Assembly: GCF_004362665.1 (NCBI RefSeq)
Contig: NZ_SNXR01000001.1
Location: forward strand, 42,548 to 106,547
Reading direction: 5' to 3'
DNA length: 64,000 bases
Source: Flavobacterium dankookense
GTDB taxonomy: Bacteria; Bacteroidota; Bacteroidia; Flavobacteriales; Flavobacteriaceae
The notes under the pieces were generated by a model. The model was given only the letters and a program-made list of their open reading frames with translations, did not search any database and was not told where the DNA came from. The translations under genes and the position numbers were made by a program. Shown one piece after another: positions 1-9,109 of this stretch (positions are counted from its first letter, which is position 1; each line of letters starts with the position of its first letter).

Positions 1-192
1 GGTACTCAACCTGTTCAACCAACTGCGGTTAACTGTTGGGATAACTACCAATTCAATACTACATCTTGTACATGGGTAAATGAAGGTACTCAACCTGTTC
101 AACCAACTGCGGTTAACTGTTGGGATAACTACCAATTCAATACTACATCTTGTACATGGGTAAATGAAGGTACTCAACCTGTTCAACCAACT
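1..192 (+). repeat. 84-bp in-frame tandem repeats in the adhesin
   Basis: Units 1-84 and 85-168 are identical at base level. A third copy starts at 169, is identical for 24 bases and then diverges. Each unit encodes 28 residues. The array continues upstream of the window. Identity at the DNA level indicates recent unequal exchange. Confidence 0.95.
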
Positions 193-1554
193 GTAGCTTG
201 TTACCAAACTGCAACTTTCAATACGACTACTTGTGTTTGGGATGTAACTGGAACACAACCAACAATTCCAAGTTTAGGAGATGTTGTTGGTCTTTGTTCT
301 GCAACTGTAACAGCTCCAACATTCACTCTTGGATGTTCTGGTGAAGTAATTACAGCAACAACAACAGATCCATTGGTTTACAACAATCAAGGTGCATATA
401 CAATAACTTGGACTTTTGATAACAACAATGGTTTCTTCCAAGTACTTACTCAAAATGTAATTGTTGACGATATGATTGCACCAACATTTGATCAAGTTGC
501 TCCAGCAGATTTAGAAGTTTCTTGTGATAACATTCCTCCAATGGCAGTTCTTACTGCAACGGATGCTTGTGGTCCAGTAACTGTTGTGCCAAACGAGCAA
601 ATAACACCAGGTGATTGTCCTAATAGATATACTATAACAAGAACATGGGATGTTACTGATGCGAACGGAAATGCAGCACCAACGCAAACACAAATTATTA
701 CTGTGGTTGACAATGCAGGTCCAGTTTTAACATCTACTATAGATCTTAAATTACAAGTAAACTGTGCTTCTATTCCAGATGCTCCAGAACCAGTTTTTGT
801 AGATAATTGTTCTGGTGTAATAACTGTTGCTTTTGAAGAAACACAAACTGAAGTTATTAACAATCAATATTCTATAACAAGAACTTGGATTGCAAAAGAC
901 GCTTGTGGAAATGCATCAGAAGAAATAGAACAAGTTATTTATGTTGACGTAATTGCAGAAATTGTCGCTACAGAAAACAGTGAAATTTGTAATGCAGCTG
1001 AATTTGATGTAATTGAATTACCAGAAGAATTACCTGCAGGAACTCCAACAGGTGGAACTTGGATAAACGTTGATAATGTTGCTGGATTAACAGGAACGAC
1101 CTTCAGTCCATATAATGGTGGAACTTTGGTTCCAGTTGGTAACTATACTTTCAGTTATGTTTATAATGATGGTACAGCTTGTCCAAGTAGAGTTAATGTA
1201 ATAATCAATGTAAATGATATTTGTAAACCATTAGACTGTGGTAATATAATTGTTCACAATGCCTTTACACCAAATGGCGATGGTGTTAACGAATACTTTG
1301 ATATTGAAAACATTGAAAACTTTGTTTGTTACCCAACAAATAAAGTTGAGATTTACAATCGTTGGGGAGTTTTAGTATATGAAACTGAACAATATGATAA
1401 TGCATTAAGAAGATTTGAAGGTATTTCTGAAGGAAGAGTTACTGTAGACAAATCGGCTGAATTACCTACTGGAACGTATTTCTACATACTTCAGTACACA
1501 ACATCCGATGGAGATACAATATCTGAATCTAAATACTTATATTTAACACGATAA
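1..1554 (+). CDS. Large surface adhesin, 3' part, T9SS type B (gliding-motility) C-terminal domain
   Basis: The reading frame is open from base 1, so the gene starts before the window and 517 residues are visible. The first ~65 residues are 28-residue cysteine- and tryptophan-containing tandem repeats (motifs NCWDN and TTSCTW). HYR-like immunoglobulin-type modules follow, each with TDACG- or DACGN-type motifs and paired cysteines. The last ~90 residues form the CHU_C/TIGR04131 domain (NAFTPNGDGVNEYF, VEIYNRWG, GTYFYIL), the type B T9SS sorting signal of SprB-like adhesins. The protein should be exported by T9SS and act at the cell surface. The next genes encode SprF-like and OmpA-like proteins, the usual companions of such adhesins; SprF is known to be needed for SprB secretion. 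It may be SprB itself or one of its paralogues; the missing N-terminus prevents a choice. Confidence 0.9.
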   Translation, partial: GTQPVQPTAVNCWDNYQFNTTSCTWVNEGTQPVQPTAVNCWDNYQFNTTSCTWVNEGTQPVQPTVACYQTATFNTTTCVWDVTGTQPTIPSLGDVVGLCSATVTAPTFTLGCSGEVITATTTDPLVYNNQGAYTITWTFDNNNGFFQVLTQNVIVDDMIAPTFDQVAPADLEVSCDNIPPMAVLTATDACGPVTVVPNEQITPGDCPNRYTITRTWDVTDANGNAAPTQTQIITVVDNAGPVLTSTIDLKLQVNCASIPDAPEPVFVDNCSGVITVAFEETQTEVINNQYSITRTWIAKDACGNASEEIEQVIYVDVIAEIVATENSEICNAAEFDVIELPEELPAGTPTGGTWINVDNVAGLTGTTFSPYNGGTLVPVGNYTFSYVYNDGTACPSRVNVIINVNDICKPLDCGNIIVHNAFTPNGDGVNEYFDIENIENFVCYPTNKVEIYNRWGVLVYETEQYDNALRRFEGISEGRVTVDKSAELPTGTYFYILQYTTSDGDTISESKYLYLTR

Positions 1555-1564
1555 ACCTACTAAC

Positions 1565-1592
1565 AACTTGAGGGTTGCAAAACCCTCAAGTT
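1565..1592 (+). promoter_or_regulatory. Perfect 12-bp stem-loop between adhesin and sprF-like gene
   Basis: Arms 1565-1576 (AACTTGAGGGTT) and 1581-1592 are perfect complements closed by a GCAA (GNRA) tetraloop. No T-tract follows, so it is more likely a partial terminator, processing site or stability element than a full terminator. It lies between the adhesin stop and the start at 1607. Confidence 0.7.
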
Positions 1593-1606
1593 AAATAAAG
1601 AAAAAT

Positions 1607-2518
1607 ATGAAAACAAAATTTTTAATTTTCGCTTTGTCGTTAGTGTGTTATACAAGTTTTGCACAGCAAGACGCACAGTACACCCAATACATGTATAACA
1701 CAATTAACATAAATCCTGCTTATGCTGGATCAAGAGGAGTTATGAGCATTTTCGGATTGCATCGTACCCAATGGGTTGGACTTGATGGTGCACCAACTAC
1801 GAATGCTTTCTCGCTTAACACACCAATAAATGATAGCAATCTAGGATTAGGTTTATCATTTGTTAATGATAAAATTGGACCAACTTCGGATAACACTATT
1901 TCAGCTGATTTATCATATACTATCAATACTTCTGATACTTTTAAATTATCTTTTGGAGTAAAAGCTTCTGGTAATTTCTTTAATCTAGATGTAAATAAAT
2001 TAAATCCAGCTGATCCAGCTGATGATAATTTACAACCATTTGATAATGAATTTTCTCCTAATATTGGTGCTGGTCTTTACCTTCATTCTGATAAAATGTA
2101 TTTTGGATTATCGGTTCCAAATTTCTTGCAAGACAAAAAATACAACGATAACCAATATGCTGTATTCCAAGAAAGAATGAACTTTTATGCTATTGGAGGA
2201 TATGTTTTTGATATTTCTCAAGACGTAAAATTCAAACCTGCTTTTTTAACCAAATTAGTTACAGGTTCACCGCTACAGGTTGATGCTTCTGCCAACTTTT
2301 TATTCATGGATAAATTCATGTTAGGTGCAGCTTACCGTTGGGATGCAGCTGTAAGTGCGATGGCTGGTTTTCAAGTTACTGATGGACTATTTATTGGTTA
2401 CGGATATGACAGAGAAACTACAAATCTTAGACGATTTAACTCGGGTTCACATGAGGTATTCTTAAGATTTGAGTTATTCAACAAAGTAAGCAAATTGGTA
2501 TCACCTAGATTCTTCTAA
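1607..2518 (+). CDS. PorP/SprF family outer-membrane protein
   Basis: 303 residues. A signal peptide ends at about residue 20 (SFA before QQ). It is followed by the family hallmark QYTQYMYNT and NPAYAGSRG, and the rest is beta-strand rich with a C-terminal aromatic residue, as expected for an outer-membrane barrel. The family (TIGR03519) includes SprF, which supports secretion of SprB by T9SS. It starts 52 bp after the adhesin stop and ends 12 bp before the OmpA-like gene, so the three probably form one operon. I infer that it is the dedicated secretion or anchoring partner of the upstream adhesin. Confidence 0.9.
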   Translation: MKTKFLIFALSLVCYTSFAQQDAQYTQYMYNTININPAYAGSRGVMSIFGLHRTQWVGLDGAPTTNAFSLNTPINDSNLGLGLSFVNDKIGPTSDNTISADLSYTINTSDTFKLSFGVKASGNFFNLDVNKLNPADPADDNLQPFDNEFSPNIGAGLYLHSDKMYFGLSVPNFLQDKKYNDNQYAVFQERMNFYAIGGYVFDISQDVKFKPAFLTKLVTGSPLQVDASANFLFMDKFMLGAAYRWDAAVSAMAGFQVTDGLFIGYGYDRETTNLRRFNSGSHEVFLRFELFNKVSKLVSPRFF

Positions 2519-2530
2519 TACACGACAATC

Positions 2531-4480
2531 ATGAAAAACAAAATTATATACTTAGTAGTCATTGCATTAACATCTTTAAACTGTTATTCGCAAACGAAAG
2601 TCAAAGAGTCTAGAGGAAACAAAGATTACGATAAGTACGCTTATGTTGATGCCATCAAAACTTACGAAAGACTTTATGAAAAGGGATACAAATCGCCTGA
2701 AATGCTTTTGAAATTGGGTAATGCCTATTATTTTAATGCCGAATTAGAAAAAGCATCAAAGTGGTATGGCGAATTATATGCAACCAATCCTGAACAAGAA
2801 CCAGAGTTTTACTACCGCTATTCACAGTCACTTAGAGCAACTAAAGACTATACCAAAGCGGATGAAATGATGAATAAGTTCAATGCTAAAAGTGGTAATG
2901 ATGCCAGAGCACAACTTTTTGATAAAAACAGAGATTATTTAGCTGAAATCAAAAAGAACTCAGGACGATATAAACTTGAAAATGCAGGTATCAATTCAAA
3001 ATATTCTGATTATGGTCCATCATTTGTAGAGAAAAAAGTAGTATTCAGTTCGGCTCGTGATACAGGTAATTTTTCTAAAAGAATTCACACTTGGACAGGA
3101 GAATATTTCACCAATCTTTACAGTGCTGATATGGCTGAAGATGGTTCACTTGGCGAAGTAACTAAATTTGGAAAAAAAATCAATTCTAAATTCCACGAAG
3201 CTACACCAATTTTCACCAAAGACGGTAAAACAGTATATTTCACTCGTAACAATTATCTTGACAAAAGAGGTTATGATGCCGGTAAAGTTACGCTCCTAAA
3301 AATTTTCAAAGCCAATCTAGACGAAGAAGGAAAATGGATTAATGTAACTCCACTTCCATTCAACAGTGATAGCTATCAAACGGCTCATCCAACGTTAAGT
3401 CCAGATGAAAAAACAATGTATTTTGCTTCCGATATGCCAGGTTCTTTTGGTAAATCTGACATCTACAAAGTAAAAATCAACGACGACGGAACTTTTGGAA
3501 CACCTGAGAATTTAGGAAAAACAATTAATACCGAAGGACGAGAAACGTATCCATTCGTCAACGAGAAAAACGAATTGTATTTTGCTTCTGATGCGCATCC
3601 AGGACTTGGAGGATTGGATATTTTCGCAGCTCAAATTCCTGAAGATGGTATTTTCAAAAAAATTGTAAACATTGGTGAAGAAGCTAACAGTCCAAAAGAC
3701 GATTTTGCTTATATCATTAATGCTAACAAAAGAGGTTTCTTAAGTTCTAACCGCGATGGTGGCGAAGGAAATGACGATATTTATAAATTCATCGAAACAA
3801 GAGAATTATTTATCGAACAAGCTATTTTTGGAGTGGTAACCGATGTAACATCAAAAGAAGTTTTGCCAAATACAAAAATCACTTTGTTAGACGAAAAATT
3901 CAATAAAATTGCTGAAACTACTACAGATGATAAAGGGTTTTATGAATTCTTAAAACTTGAACCAAATACGAAATACTATTTGAGAACAGAACGTCCAGAA
4001 TATGACACTAAAGAAACAGCTGCCATAACAGGAAAAGAAGAAGGTAAAACCGAAGTGAATATAGAACTAGAAAAAACAGTTAAACCTGTTCAACCTGGTG
4101 ATGATTTAGCTCAAGCTTTTGGTATTAAACTTATTTATTTTGACTTAGACAAATCAAACATTCGTCCTGATGCAGCAGTAGAATTAGCTAAAATCCTTGA
4201 CGTAATGGAACAATATCCAACAATGAAAATTGATGTGCGTTCACATACTGACTGTCGTCAAACTGCAAAATACAATGCTGCCTTGTCTGACCGAAGAGCA
4301 AAATCAACAATGGCTTGGTTAGTTAGCAAAGGAATTGCGAAAAACAGATTAACTGGTAAAGGTTATGGCGAATCGCAATTAGTAAACGATTGCGGTTGTG
4401 AACCAACTAACGAATCTTCGTGCTCCGAAGAACAACACCAAGCAAATAGAAGAAGTGAGTTTATAATAACTGAATTATAA
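2531..4480 (+). CDS. OmpA-family protein with TPR and PD40 propeller
   Basis: 649 residues. Order of parts: signal peptide (1-20), TPR-like helices (about 25-140), PD40/WD40-like beta-propeller (about 150-420, with repeats such as HPTLSPDEKTMYFASD), a carboxypeptidase-regulatory-like or Cna-B-like beta-sandwich (about 430-515), and a C-terminal OmpA/MotB peptidoglycan-binding domain (about 530-649, IYFDLDKSNIR, NAALSDRRA). This architecture is common beside SprF-like genes in Bacteroidota. Role inferred: cell-envelope protein linking the adhesin/SprF unit to peptidoglycan. Last gene of the operon, followed by a strong terminator. Confidence 0.9.
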   Translation: MKNKIIYLVVIALTSLNCYSQTKVKESRGNKDYDKYAYVDAIKTYERLYEKGYKSPEMLLKLGNAYYFNAELEKASKWYGELYATNPEQEPEFYYRYSQSLRATKDYTKADEMMNKFNAKSGNDARAQLFDKNRDYLAEIKKNSGRYKLENAGINSKYSDYGPSFVEKKVVFSSARDTGNFSKRIHTWTGEYFTNLYSADMAEDGSLGEVTKFGKKINSKFHEATPIFTKDGKTVYFTRNNYLDKRGYDAGKVTLLKIFKANLDEEGKWINVTPLPFNSDSYQTAHPTLSPDEKTMYFASDMPGSFGKSDIYKVKINDDGTFGTPENLGKTINTEGRETYPFVNEKNELYFASDAHPGLGGLDIFAAQIPEDGIFKKIVNIGEEANSPKDDFAYIINANKRGFLSSNRDGGEGNDDIYKFIETRELFIEQAIFGVVTDVTSKEVLPNTKITLLDEKFNKIAETTTDDKGFYEFLKLEPNTKYYLRTERPEYDTKETAAITGKEEGKTEVNIELEKTVKPVQPGDDLAQAFGIKLIYFDLDKSNIRPDAAVELAKILDVMEQYPTMKIDVRSHTDCRQTAKYNAALSDRRAKSTMAWLVSKGIAKNRLTGKGYGESQLVNDCGCEPTNESSCSEEQHQANRRSEFIITEL

Positions 4481-4500
4481 TCCAAAACAATAAACAAACT

Positions 4501-4531
4501 AAAAAAGCACTCTTTATCGAGTGCTTTTTTT
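4501..4531 (+). terminator. Rho-independent terminator after the adhesin operon
   Basis: Perfect 12-bp stem AAAAAAGCACTC (4501-4512) and GAGTGCTTTTTT (4519-4530) with a 6-nt loop and T-run. The T-run merges with the -7 element of the next gene. Confidence 0.9.
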
Positions 4532-4539
4532 TATTTTTG
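4532..4539 (+). promoter_or_regulatory. Candidate -7 element of nhaA (TATTTTTG)
   Basis: Matches the Bacteroidota TAnnTTTG consensus and lies 5 bases before the nhaA ATG at 4545, right on the T-tract of the preceding terminator. No clear -33 TTG is seen. Confidence 0.45.
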
Positions 4540-4544
4540 TAAAT

Positions 4545-5702
4545 ATGAAAATAACTCGCCTATTCAAAGACTTTTTTGAAAGTGAAAAAATTGGAGGTTT
4601 CCTTTTGATCATCTGCACCATAATTTCACTCCTATTAGCCAATTCTAGTTTTTCAAATGACTATTTAAGTATTTGGCATTATCAAATTAATAAACATTCT
4701 ATTGAACATTGGATTAACGATGGCTTAATGGCAATTTTCTTTTTGCTCATTGGTCTTGAACTAGAAAGAGAAATATACATTGGCGAACTTTCCGATATCA
4801 AAAAAGCTTCATTACCAATTTTTGCTGCACTTGGAGGAATGCTGATTCCTGCTGGTTTATATTTACTGTTGAATTTTGGAACTGATACACAATCTGGTGC
4901 TGGAATTCCAATGGCTACTGATATTGCCTTTGCTCTTGGTATATTATCGTTATTGGGAAATAGAGTTCCAACATCTTTAAAAATATTTTTAACCGCATTG
5001 GCTGTTATTGATGACTTAGGCGCAATTTTGGTTATTGCAATATTCTATACTGATGATTTAAACGTTTTAAATCTTTCTACCGCTTTAGGCATATTTGCAT
5101 TCTTATTAATTTTAAATAGATTAAAAGTTAGAAACTTAATTCCGTATCTAGTTAGTGGTGTTGTCATGTGGTATTTTATGCTTAACTCTGGTGTTCATGC
5201 TACAATAACTGGTGTTTTACTCGCTTTTGCAATTCCATTTGGAAATGGAGATAAAAAGTCGACATCATACTTATTACAACATTGGTTACATAAACCCGTT
5301 GCTTTTATAATTCTGCCCTTATTTGCATTGGCGAATACCGCAATAATAATGAATACCGATTGGCATTATGCATTAACACATCATTACACTCTTGGCATTG
5401 CATTAGGATTAATAATTGGGAAACCGCTTGGAGTTACACTATTTAGTTTCGTTGCCGTAAAATCAAAATTATGTAAACTTCCAGATGATCTAAATTGGAA
5501 AAAAGTAATTGGAGTTAGTTTTTTAAGTGGTATTGGATTTACAATGTCAATTTTCATCACACTCCTAGCCTTTTCCGATGAAGAGCATATTAGCAATTCA
5601 AAAATAATGATATTAATCTCATCTTTGATTGCTGGTTTAATTGGTCTTTTATATTTAAAAGCAATTTTAAAAAAGAATGAAGTGGAAGAAATTGAACCTT
5701 AA
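4545..5702 (+). CDS. nhaA: Na+/H+ antiporter NhaA
   Basis: 385 residues from ATG 4545. An upstream in-frame GTG at 4521 lies inside the terminator stem and is rejected as start. About 11 membrane segments. Family motifs are visible: GLELEREI, ATDIAFALG, the AVIDDLGAI motif with the paired ion-binding aspartates, and GIGFTMSIF. Inner-membrane exchange of Na+ for protons, for pH and sodium homeostasis. It stands alone between the adhesin operon and the convergent corA, whose stop codon overlaps the nhaA end by 4 bp. Confidence 0.95.
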   Translation: MKITRLFKDFFESEKIGGFLLIICTIISLLLANSSFSNDYLSIWHYQINKHSIEHWINDGLMAIFFLLIGLELEREIYIGELSDIKKASLPIFAALGGMLIPAGLYLLLNFGTDTQSGAGIPMATDIAFALGILSLLGNRVPTSLKIFLTALAVIDDLGAILVIAIFYTDDLNVLNLSTALGIFAFLLILNRLKVRNLIPYLVSGVVMWYFMLNSGVHATITGVLLAFAIPFGNGDKKSTSYLLQHWLHKPVAFIILPLFALANTAIIMNTDWHYALTHHYTLGIALGLIIGKPLGVTLFSFVAVKSKLCKLPDDLNWKKVIGVSFLSGIGFTMSIFITLLAFSDEEHISNSKIMILISSLIAGLIGLLYLKAILKKNEVEEIEP

Positions 5703-6769
5703 TACCATTTTTTCTTTTTGAAATAATATATCATTCCCAGCAAAAGAAGAAACATAAATCCTAAAATAATAAAATAGCCATATTTCCAATGAAGTTCTGG
5801 CATGTTGTCAAAATTCATTCCATAAACTCCAACTATAAATGTCAGTGGCATAAAAAAGACAGACACAACGGTTAACGTTTTCATCACTTCATTCATTTTA
5901 TTGTTTTGTGCCGAAAAATAAAAATTGGAAGCACTATCCAATGAAATTAAATCGTATTCAATTTGCTCCAAAAGTTCCAAACATTTTTGATGTAAACGAG
6001 AGAAGAAGCTATAATTTTCCTGCTCAATTGCATTAAAAACATTATCATCTTTAATACTTTTTATAGAATACAAGGAATCACGAAGTGGAATAATAGAGCG
6101 TTTTAAAAAATTAAAATTATCCCTGTGTTTTTCGATCTGTTCTAAAATTTGTGGTTTGGTACTTGTCTTAGATAAATCCATCAAGGCTTCTACTCTATCC
6201 TCTTCATTTTCGATGGTTAAATAAAAATTCTCCATTATTGCATCCAATAATAGATACAATAAATAATCAGCTTTTTTGTCTCTAACAATTCCTGAATGTG
6301 TTCTAATTCGTTCGCGTATGTGAGTGAAAAAATCACTTCTTTTTTCTTGAAAAGAAATGAGAATTCCATCTTTTAACAAAAAACTAATTTGCTCCACATG
6401 AATATTATCCGAGTTTTCAACGGGTAATAATGATTTTATATTAAAAAATAAAATGTCGTGATACTCTTCTAATTTTGTTCTTTTGGTAGTATTCAGAATA
6501 TCGCCAAGCATAAAATGATCAACACCCAAAAATTCTCCAACTGCTGCAATTAATTCAATGTCATTCAATCCATGAATATTCAACCAATTCACCTTTTGCG
6601 AATCCAAACAATGCTCTAGCTGAGATACATTGAAAGAAGCAAACTCCGATAAATCATTAGTGTCATAAACAAACAATTGCATCTCCGTTTTCACGTGCTT
6701 ATGTGAACCTGTATATTCTAAAAATGTTGGCTGAACTTTTCTCCCTTTTTTGTATTTAATTTTTCTCAC
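5699..6769 (-). CDS. corA: CorA-family magnesium/cobalt transporter
   Basis: 356 residues. Long soluble N-terminal domain, a helical stalk, then two C-terminal membrane segments. The first segment ends in the signature YGMNF; the second is near the C-terminus with a basic tail (YYFKKKKWY). Inner-membrane channel for divalent cations. It is convergent with nhaA (4-bp overlap) and divergent from hutI, with little room between. Confidence 0.93.
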   Translation of the reverse strand: MRKIKYKKGRKVQPTFLEYTGSHKHVKTEMQLFVYDTNDLSEFASFNVSQLEHCLDSQKVNWLNIHGLNDIELIAAVGEFLGVDHFMLGDILNTTKRTKLEEYHDILFFNIKSLLPVENSDNIHVEQISFLLKDGILISFQEKRSDFFTHIRERIRTHSGIVRDKKADYLLYLLLDAIMENFYLTIENEEDRVEALMDLSKTSTKPQILEQIEKHRDNFNFLKRSIIPLRDSLYSIKSIKDDNVFNAIEQENYSFFSRLHQKCLELLEQIEYDLISLDSASNFYFSAQNNKMNEVMKTLTVVSVFFMPLTFIVGVYGMNFDNMPELHWKYGYFIILGFMFLLLLGMIYYFKKKKWY

Positions 6770-6837
6770 GAATTCTAAATTTGTCTAAAATTAAGAATAT
6801 TTATTTTTTTCAAACTATTTTTACCAAAAATGATTCT

Positions 6838-8076
6838 ATGCAAACCTTAATTATCAATATTAAAGAACTACTTCAAGTTAGAGAAAATCATATTGAAAAA
6901 GTTTCTGGAAAAGAAATGGCAGATTTGCCATCATTAAAAAATGCATTTCTTTTGATTGAGAACGATATTATAAAAGATTTTGGAGCAATGGATGATTGTC
7001 CAAAGATAAATGTGGATAAAACCATTGATGCTAATGGAAAAATTGTACTTCCATCTTGGTGCGACAGTCATACACACATCGTTTATGCCGGAAATCGCGA
7101 ACAAGAATTTGTTGATAGAATTAATGGTTTAACTTATGAAGAAATTGCCAATCGTGGTGGTGGAATTTTGAATTCGGCAAAAAAACTCAACGAAACTTCA
7201 GAGGAAGAAATTTACAACCAATCCAAAAAACGTTTGGAAGAGGTTATCAGTCAAGGAACAGGTGCAGTCGAAATTAAATCAGGTTATGGATTAACAGTGG
7301 AAGGCGAATTGAAAATGCTTCGTGTTATCAAAAAACTAGCTGAAAATTATTCCATTACAATCAAATCAACATTTCTTGGTGCGCATGCTTTTCCGAAGGA
7401 ATTTAAAGAAAATCATTCCGGATACATCGATTTAATCATTGATGAAATGCTTCCAAAAATTGCCGAAGAAAATTTAGCCGACTTTATTGATGTTTTCTTA
7501 GAAACAGGTTATTTTTCAGTAGAAGAAACCGAAAAAATTATGGAAGCTGGAAAACGATATGGCTTGCCTTCCAAAATACATGTCAATCAGTTTACAGCCA
7601 TCAGCGGAATTGCAGCTTGTGTAAAACATAACGCACTTACTGTTGATCATTTAGAAATTGTAACCGATGAAGATATTGAAGTTTTAAAAGACACCGAAAC
7701 AATGCCAGTTGCGCTGCCGAGTTGTTCTTTTTTTATTAGCATTCCTTATACGCCAGCCAGAAAAATGTTAAATGCTGGTTTGCCATTAGCATTAGCATCT
7801 GATTTTAATCCTGGAACAACACCATCAGGAAATATGAATTTTGTAGTTGCAACTGCTTGTATCAAAATGAAAATGACGCCTGAAGAAGCCATTAATGCTG
7901 CAACAATAAATGGTGCTTATGCTATGGGAATTTCCAAAACACATGGAAGTATTACCAGAGGAAAAAAAGCCAATTTGATTATTACAAAACCATTGCATTC
8001 ATTTTATGAAATACCTTATTGCTTCGGAAGTAATCTAGTGGAACAAATTATTTTAGACGGAAAATTACAAGCATAA
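6838..8076 (+). CDS. hutI: Imidazolonepropionase (histidine degradation)
   Basis: 412 residues from ATG 6838; an in-frame TTG at 6781 would add a 19-residue tail unlike the family. Amidohydrolase fold: DSHTHIVYAG (HxH metal motif, about residue 80), KSGYGLT, later metal-site histidines in HVNQF and VDHLEIV, and SDFNPGTTPSGN. It hydrolyses imidazolone-5-propionate to formimidoyl-glutamate, the substrate of HutG encoded at 9110. A TAAATTTG element at 6776-6783 could be its promoter. A coiled-coil gene on the other strand separates it from hutG. Confidence 0.93.
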   Translation: MQTLIINIKELLQVRENHIEKVSGKEMADLPSLKNAFLLIENDIIKDFGAMDDCPKINVDKTIDANGKIVLPSWCDSHTHIVYAGNREQEFVDRINGLTYEEIANRGGGILNSAKKLNETSEEEIYNQSKKRLEEVISQGTGAVEIKSGYGLTVEGELKMLRVIKKLAENYSITIKSTFLGAHAFPKEFKENHSGYIDLIIDEMLPKIAEENLADFIDVFLETGYFSVEETEKIMEAGKRYGLPSKIHVNQFTAISGIAACVKHNALTVDHLEIVTDEDIEVLKDTETMPVALPSCSFFISIPYTPARKMLNAGLPLALASDFNPGTTPSGNMNFVVATACIKMKMTPEEAINAATINGAYAMGISKTHGSITRGKKANLIITKPLHSFYEIPYCFGSNLVEQIILDGKLQA

Positions 8077-8077
8077 A

Positions 8078-8101
8078 AAAATCCCGATTTCTCGGGATTT
8101 T
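8078..8101. terminator. Bidirectional terminator between hutI and the coiled-coil gene
   Basis: 10-bp perfect stem AAAATCCCGA / TCGGGATTTT with a TTTC loop, A-tract on one side and T-tract on the other. It serves the convergent genes ending at 8076 and 8123. Confidence 0.88.
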
Positions 8102-8122
8102 ATATTTTTATTTATATTCAAT

Positions 8123-9007
8123 TTATCTCAAGCTGAAACTGCTTTTTGATACTAACTCTCCTTTATCGAATACATTTACGAAGTAGGTTCCTTTAGCAAA
8201 GTCTTTCCCTTTCAATTGTTCAGTTACATCAACCGTTTTATTTTCATATTGAACAGTAGTGGTGAAACTATACGTTAGAGAAGTATCGCCAAAAGTAATA
8301 GTAGCTTTATCTCCCAAAACATTATTTTTAGCATCAATCACTTGAACATAATACGTTTTATCACCAGATTTAGCGATTTTATTTTCGGCTATTGTAAATT
8401 TAACTTGCAATACATCTGCTCTACTAGCTTTGTCAGTTTCAATTTGTTTTCCAGAACTTCTGAGTTTGTAAGCTGCAGTTTTTAAATTAGTCAAAGTAAG
8501 TTTTGACCCTTTTTCAACTGTTTTTGCTAACTCTTCATTTTGACCAACTAAAACTTGGTTGTATTTTTTAGAATCTTCCAGTACAACTTTAGTACTGTCC
8601 AAATTGGTAGTCAATTGCTCGTTTTTCACTTTTAGAACGGCAACTTCTTCCATTAAATTCTTCATTTTTGATTCTAAGGCAAAATATTGTTGTTTGTATT
8701 TTGACATAGCAGCAACATCTCCTTTGGAGCGCTTCAAATCTTCCATTAATTTAACTACTTTGTCTCTTTCAGCGATTAATTCGTCAGACATTGACGTGTT
8801 TTCAGCAATAGCTTGGTCATAAGACGTTTTGAGTGCTTCCAAATCCTTTAAAACTGATTCCTTTTCAGATTTTGTAGTGGTAACAACACTTTGAAGCTCT
8901 TTAGCGTCAGAGGTTAATTTAAAAATATAAATCAAACTACCAATCAATAATACAGCAAGTAACGCTATTATCGACTTTAATTTTGAATTACTGTTTTGAT
9001 TTTCCAT
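8123..9007 (-). CDS. Membrane-anchored coiled-coil protein of unknown function
   Basis: 294 residues. Polar N-terminus, one membrane helix at about residues 12-30, a long coiled coil (about 35-165, rich in K, E and L), then a beta-rich domain (about 195-294). The C-terminal part (TYYVQVIDAKNNVLGDKATI, KGTYFVNVFDKGELV) looks like an immunoglobulin-type module. Topology suggests an inner-membrane anchor with the coiled coil in the periplasm. A candidate -7 element TAATTTTG lies at 9032-9039 on the minus strand. Similar proteins are common in flavobacteria without known function. Nothing links it to the flanking histidine-degradation genes. Confidence 0.8.
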   Translation of the reverse strand: MENQNSNSKLKSIIALLAVLLIGSLIYIFKLTSDAKELQSVVTTTKSEKESVLKDLEALKTSYDQAIAENTSMSDELIAERDKVVKLMEDLKRSKGDVAAMSKYKQQYFALESKMKNLMEEVAVLKVKNEQLTTNLDSTKVVLEDSKKYNQVLVGQNEELAKTVEKGSKLTLTNLKTAAYKLRSSGKQIETDKASRADVLQVKFTIAENKIAKSGDKTYYVQVIDAKNNVLGDKATITFGDTSLTYSFTTTVQYENKTVDVTEQLKGKDFAKGTYFVNVFDKGELVSKSSFSLR

Positions 9008-9080
9008 AATTTAGGGGTTTTTGAATTATTACAAAATTAATAATATTTATTATAGTAACGTTAATTAGTTAATTATATTA

Positions 9081-9088
9081 TATTTTTG
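9081..9088 (+). promoter_or_regulatory. Candidate -7 element of hutG (TATTTTTG)
   Basis: Perfect TAnnTTTG match 22 bp before the hutG ATG; no clear -33 TTG upstream. Confidence 0.45.
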
Positions 9089-9109
9089 GACAACTATTTT
9101 TTTTAACAT

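Noticed and set aside
4521..4544. Upstream in-frame GTG start for nhaA
   Set aside because: It lies within the terminator stem of the previous operon and adds residues not seen in NhaA.
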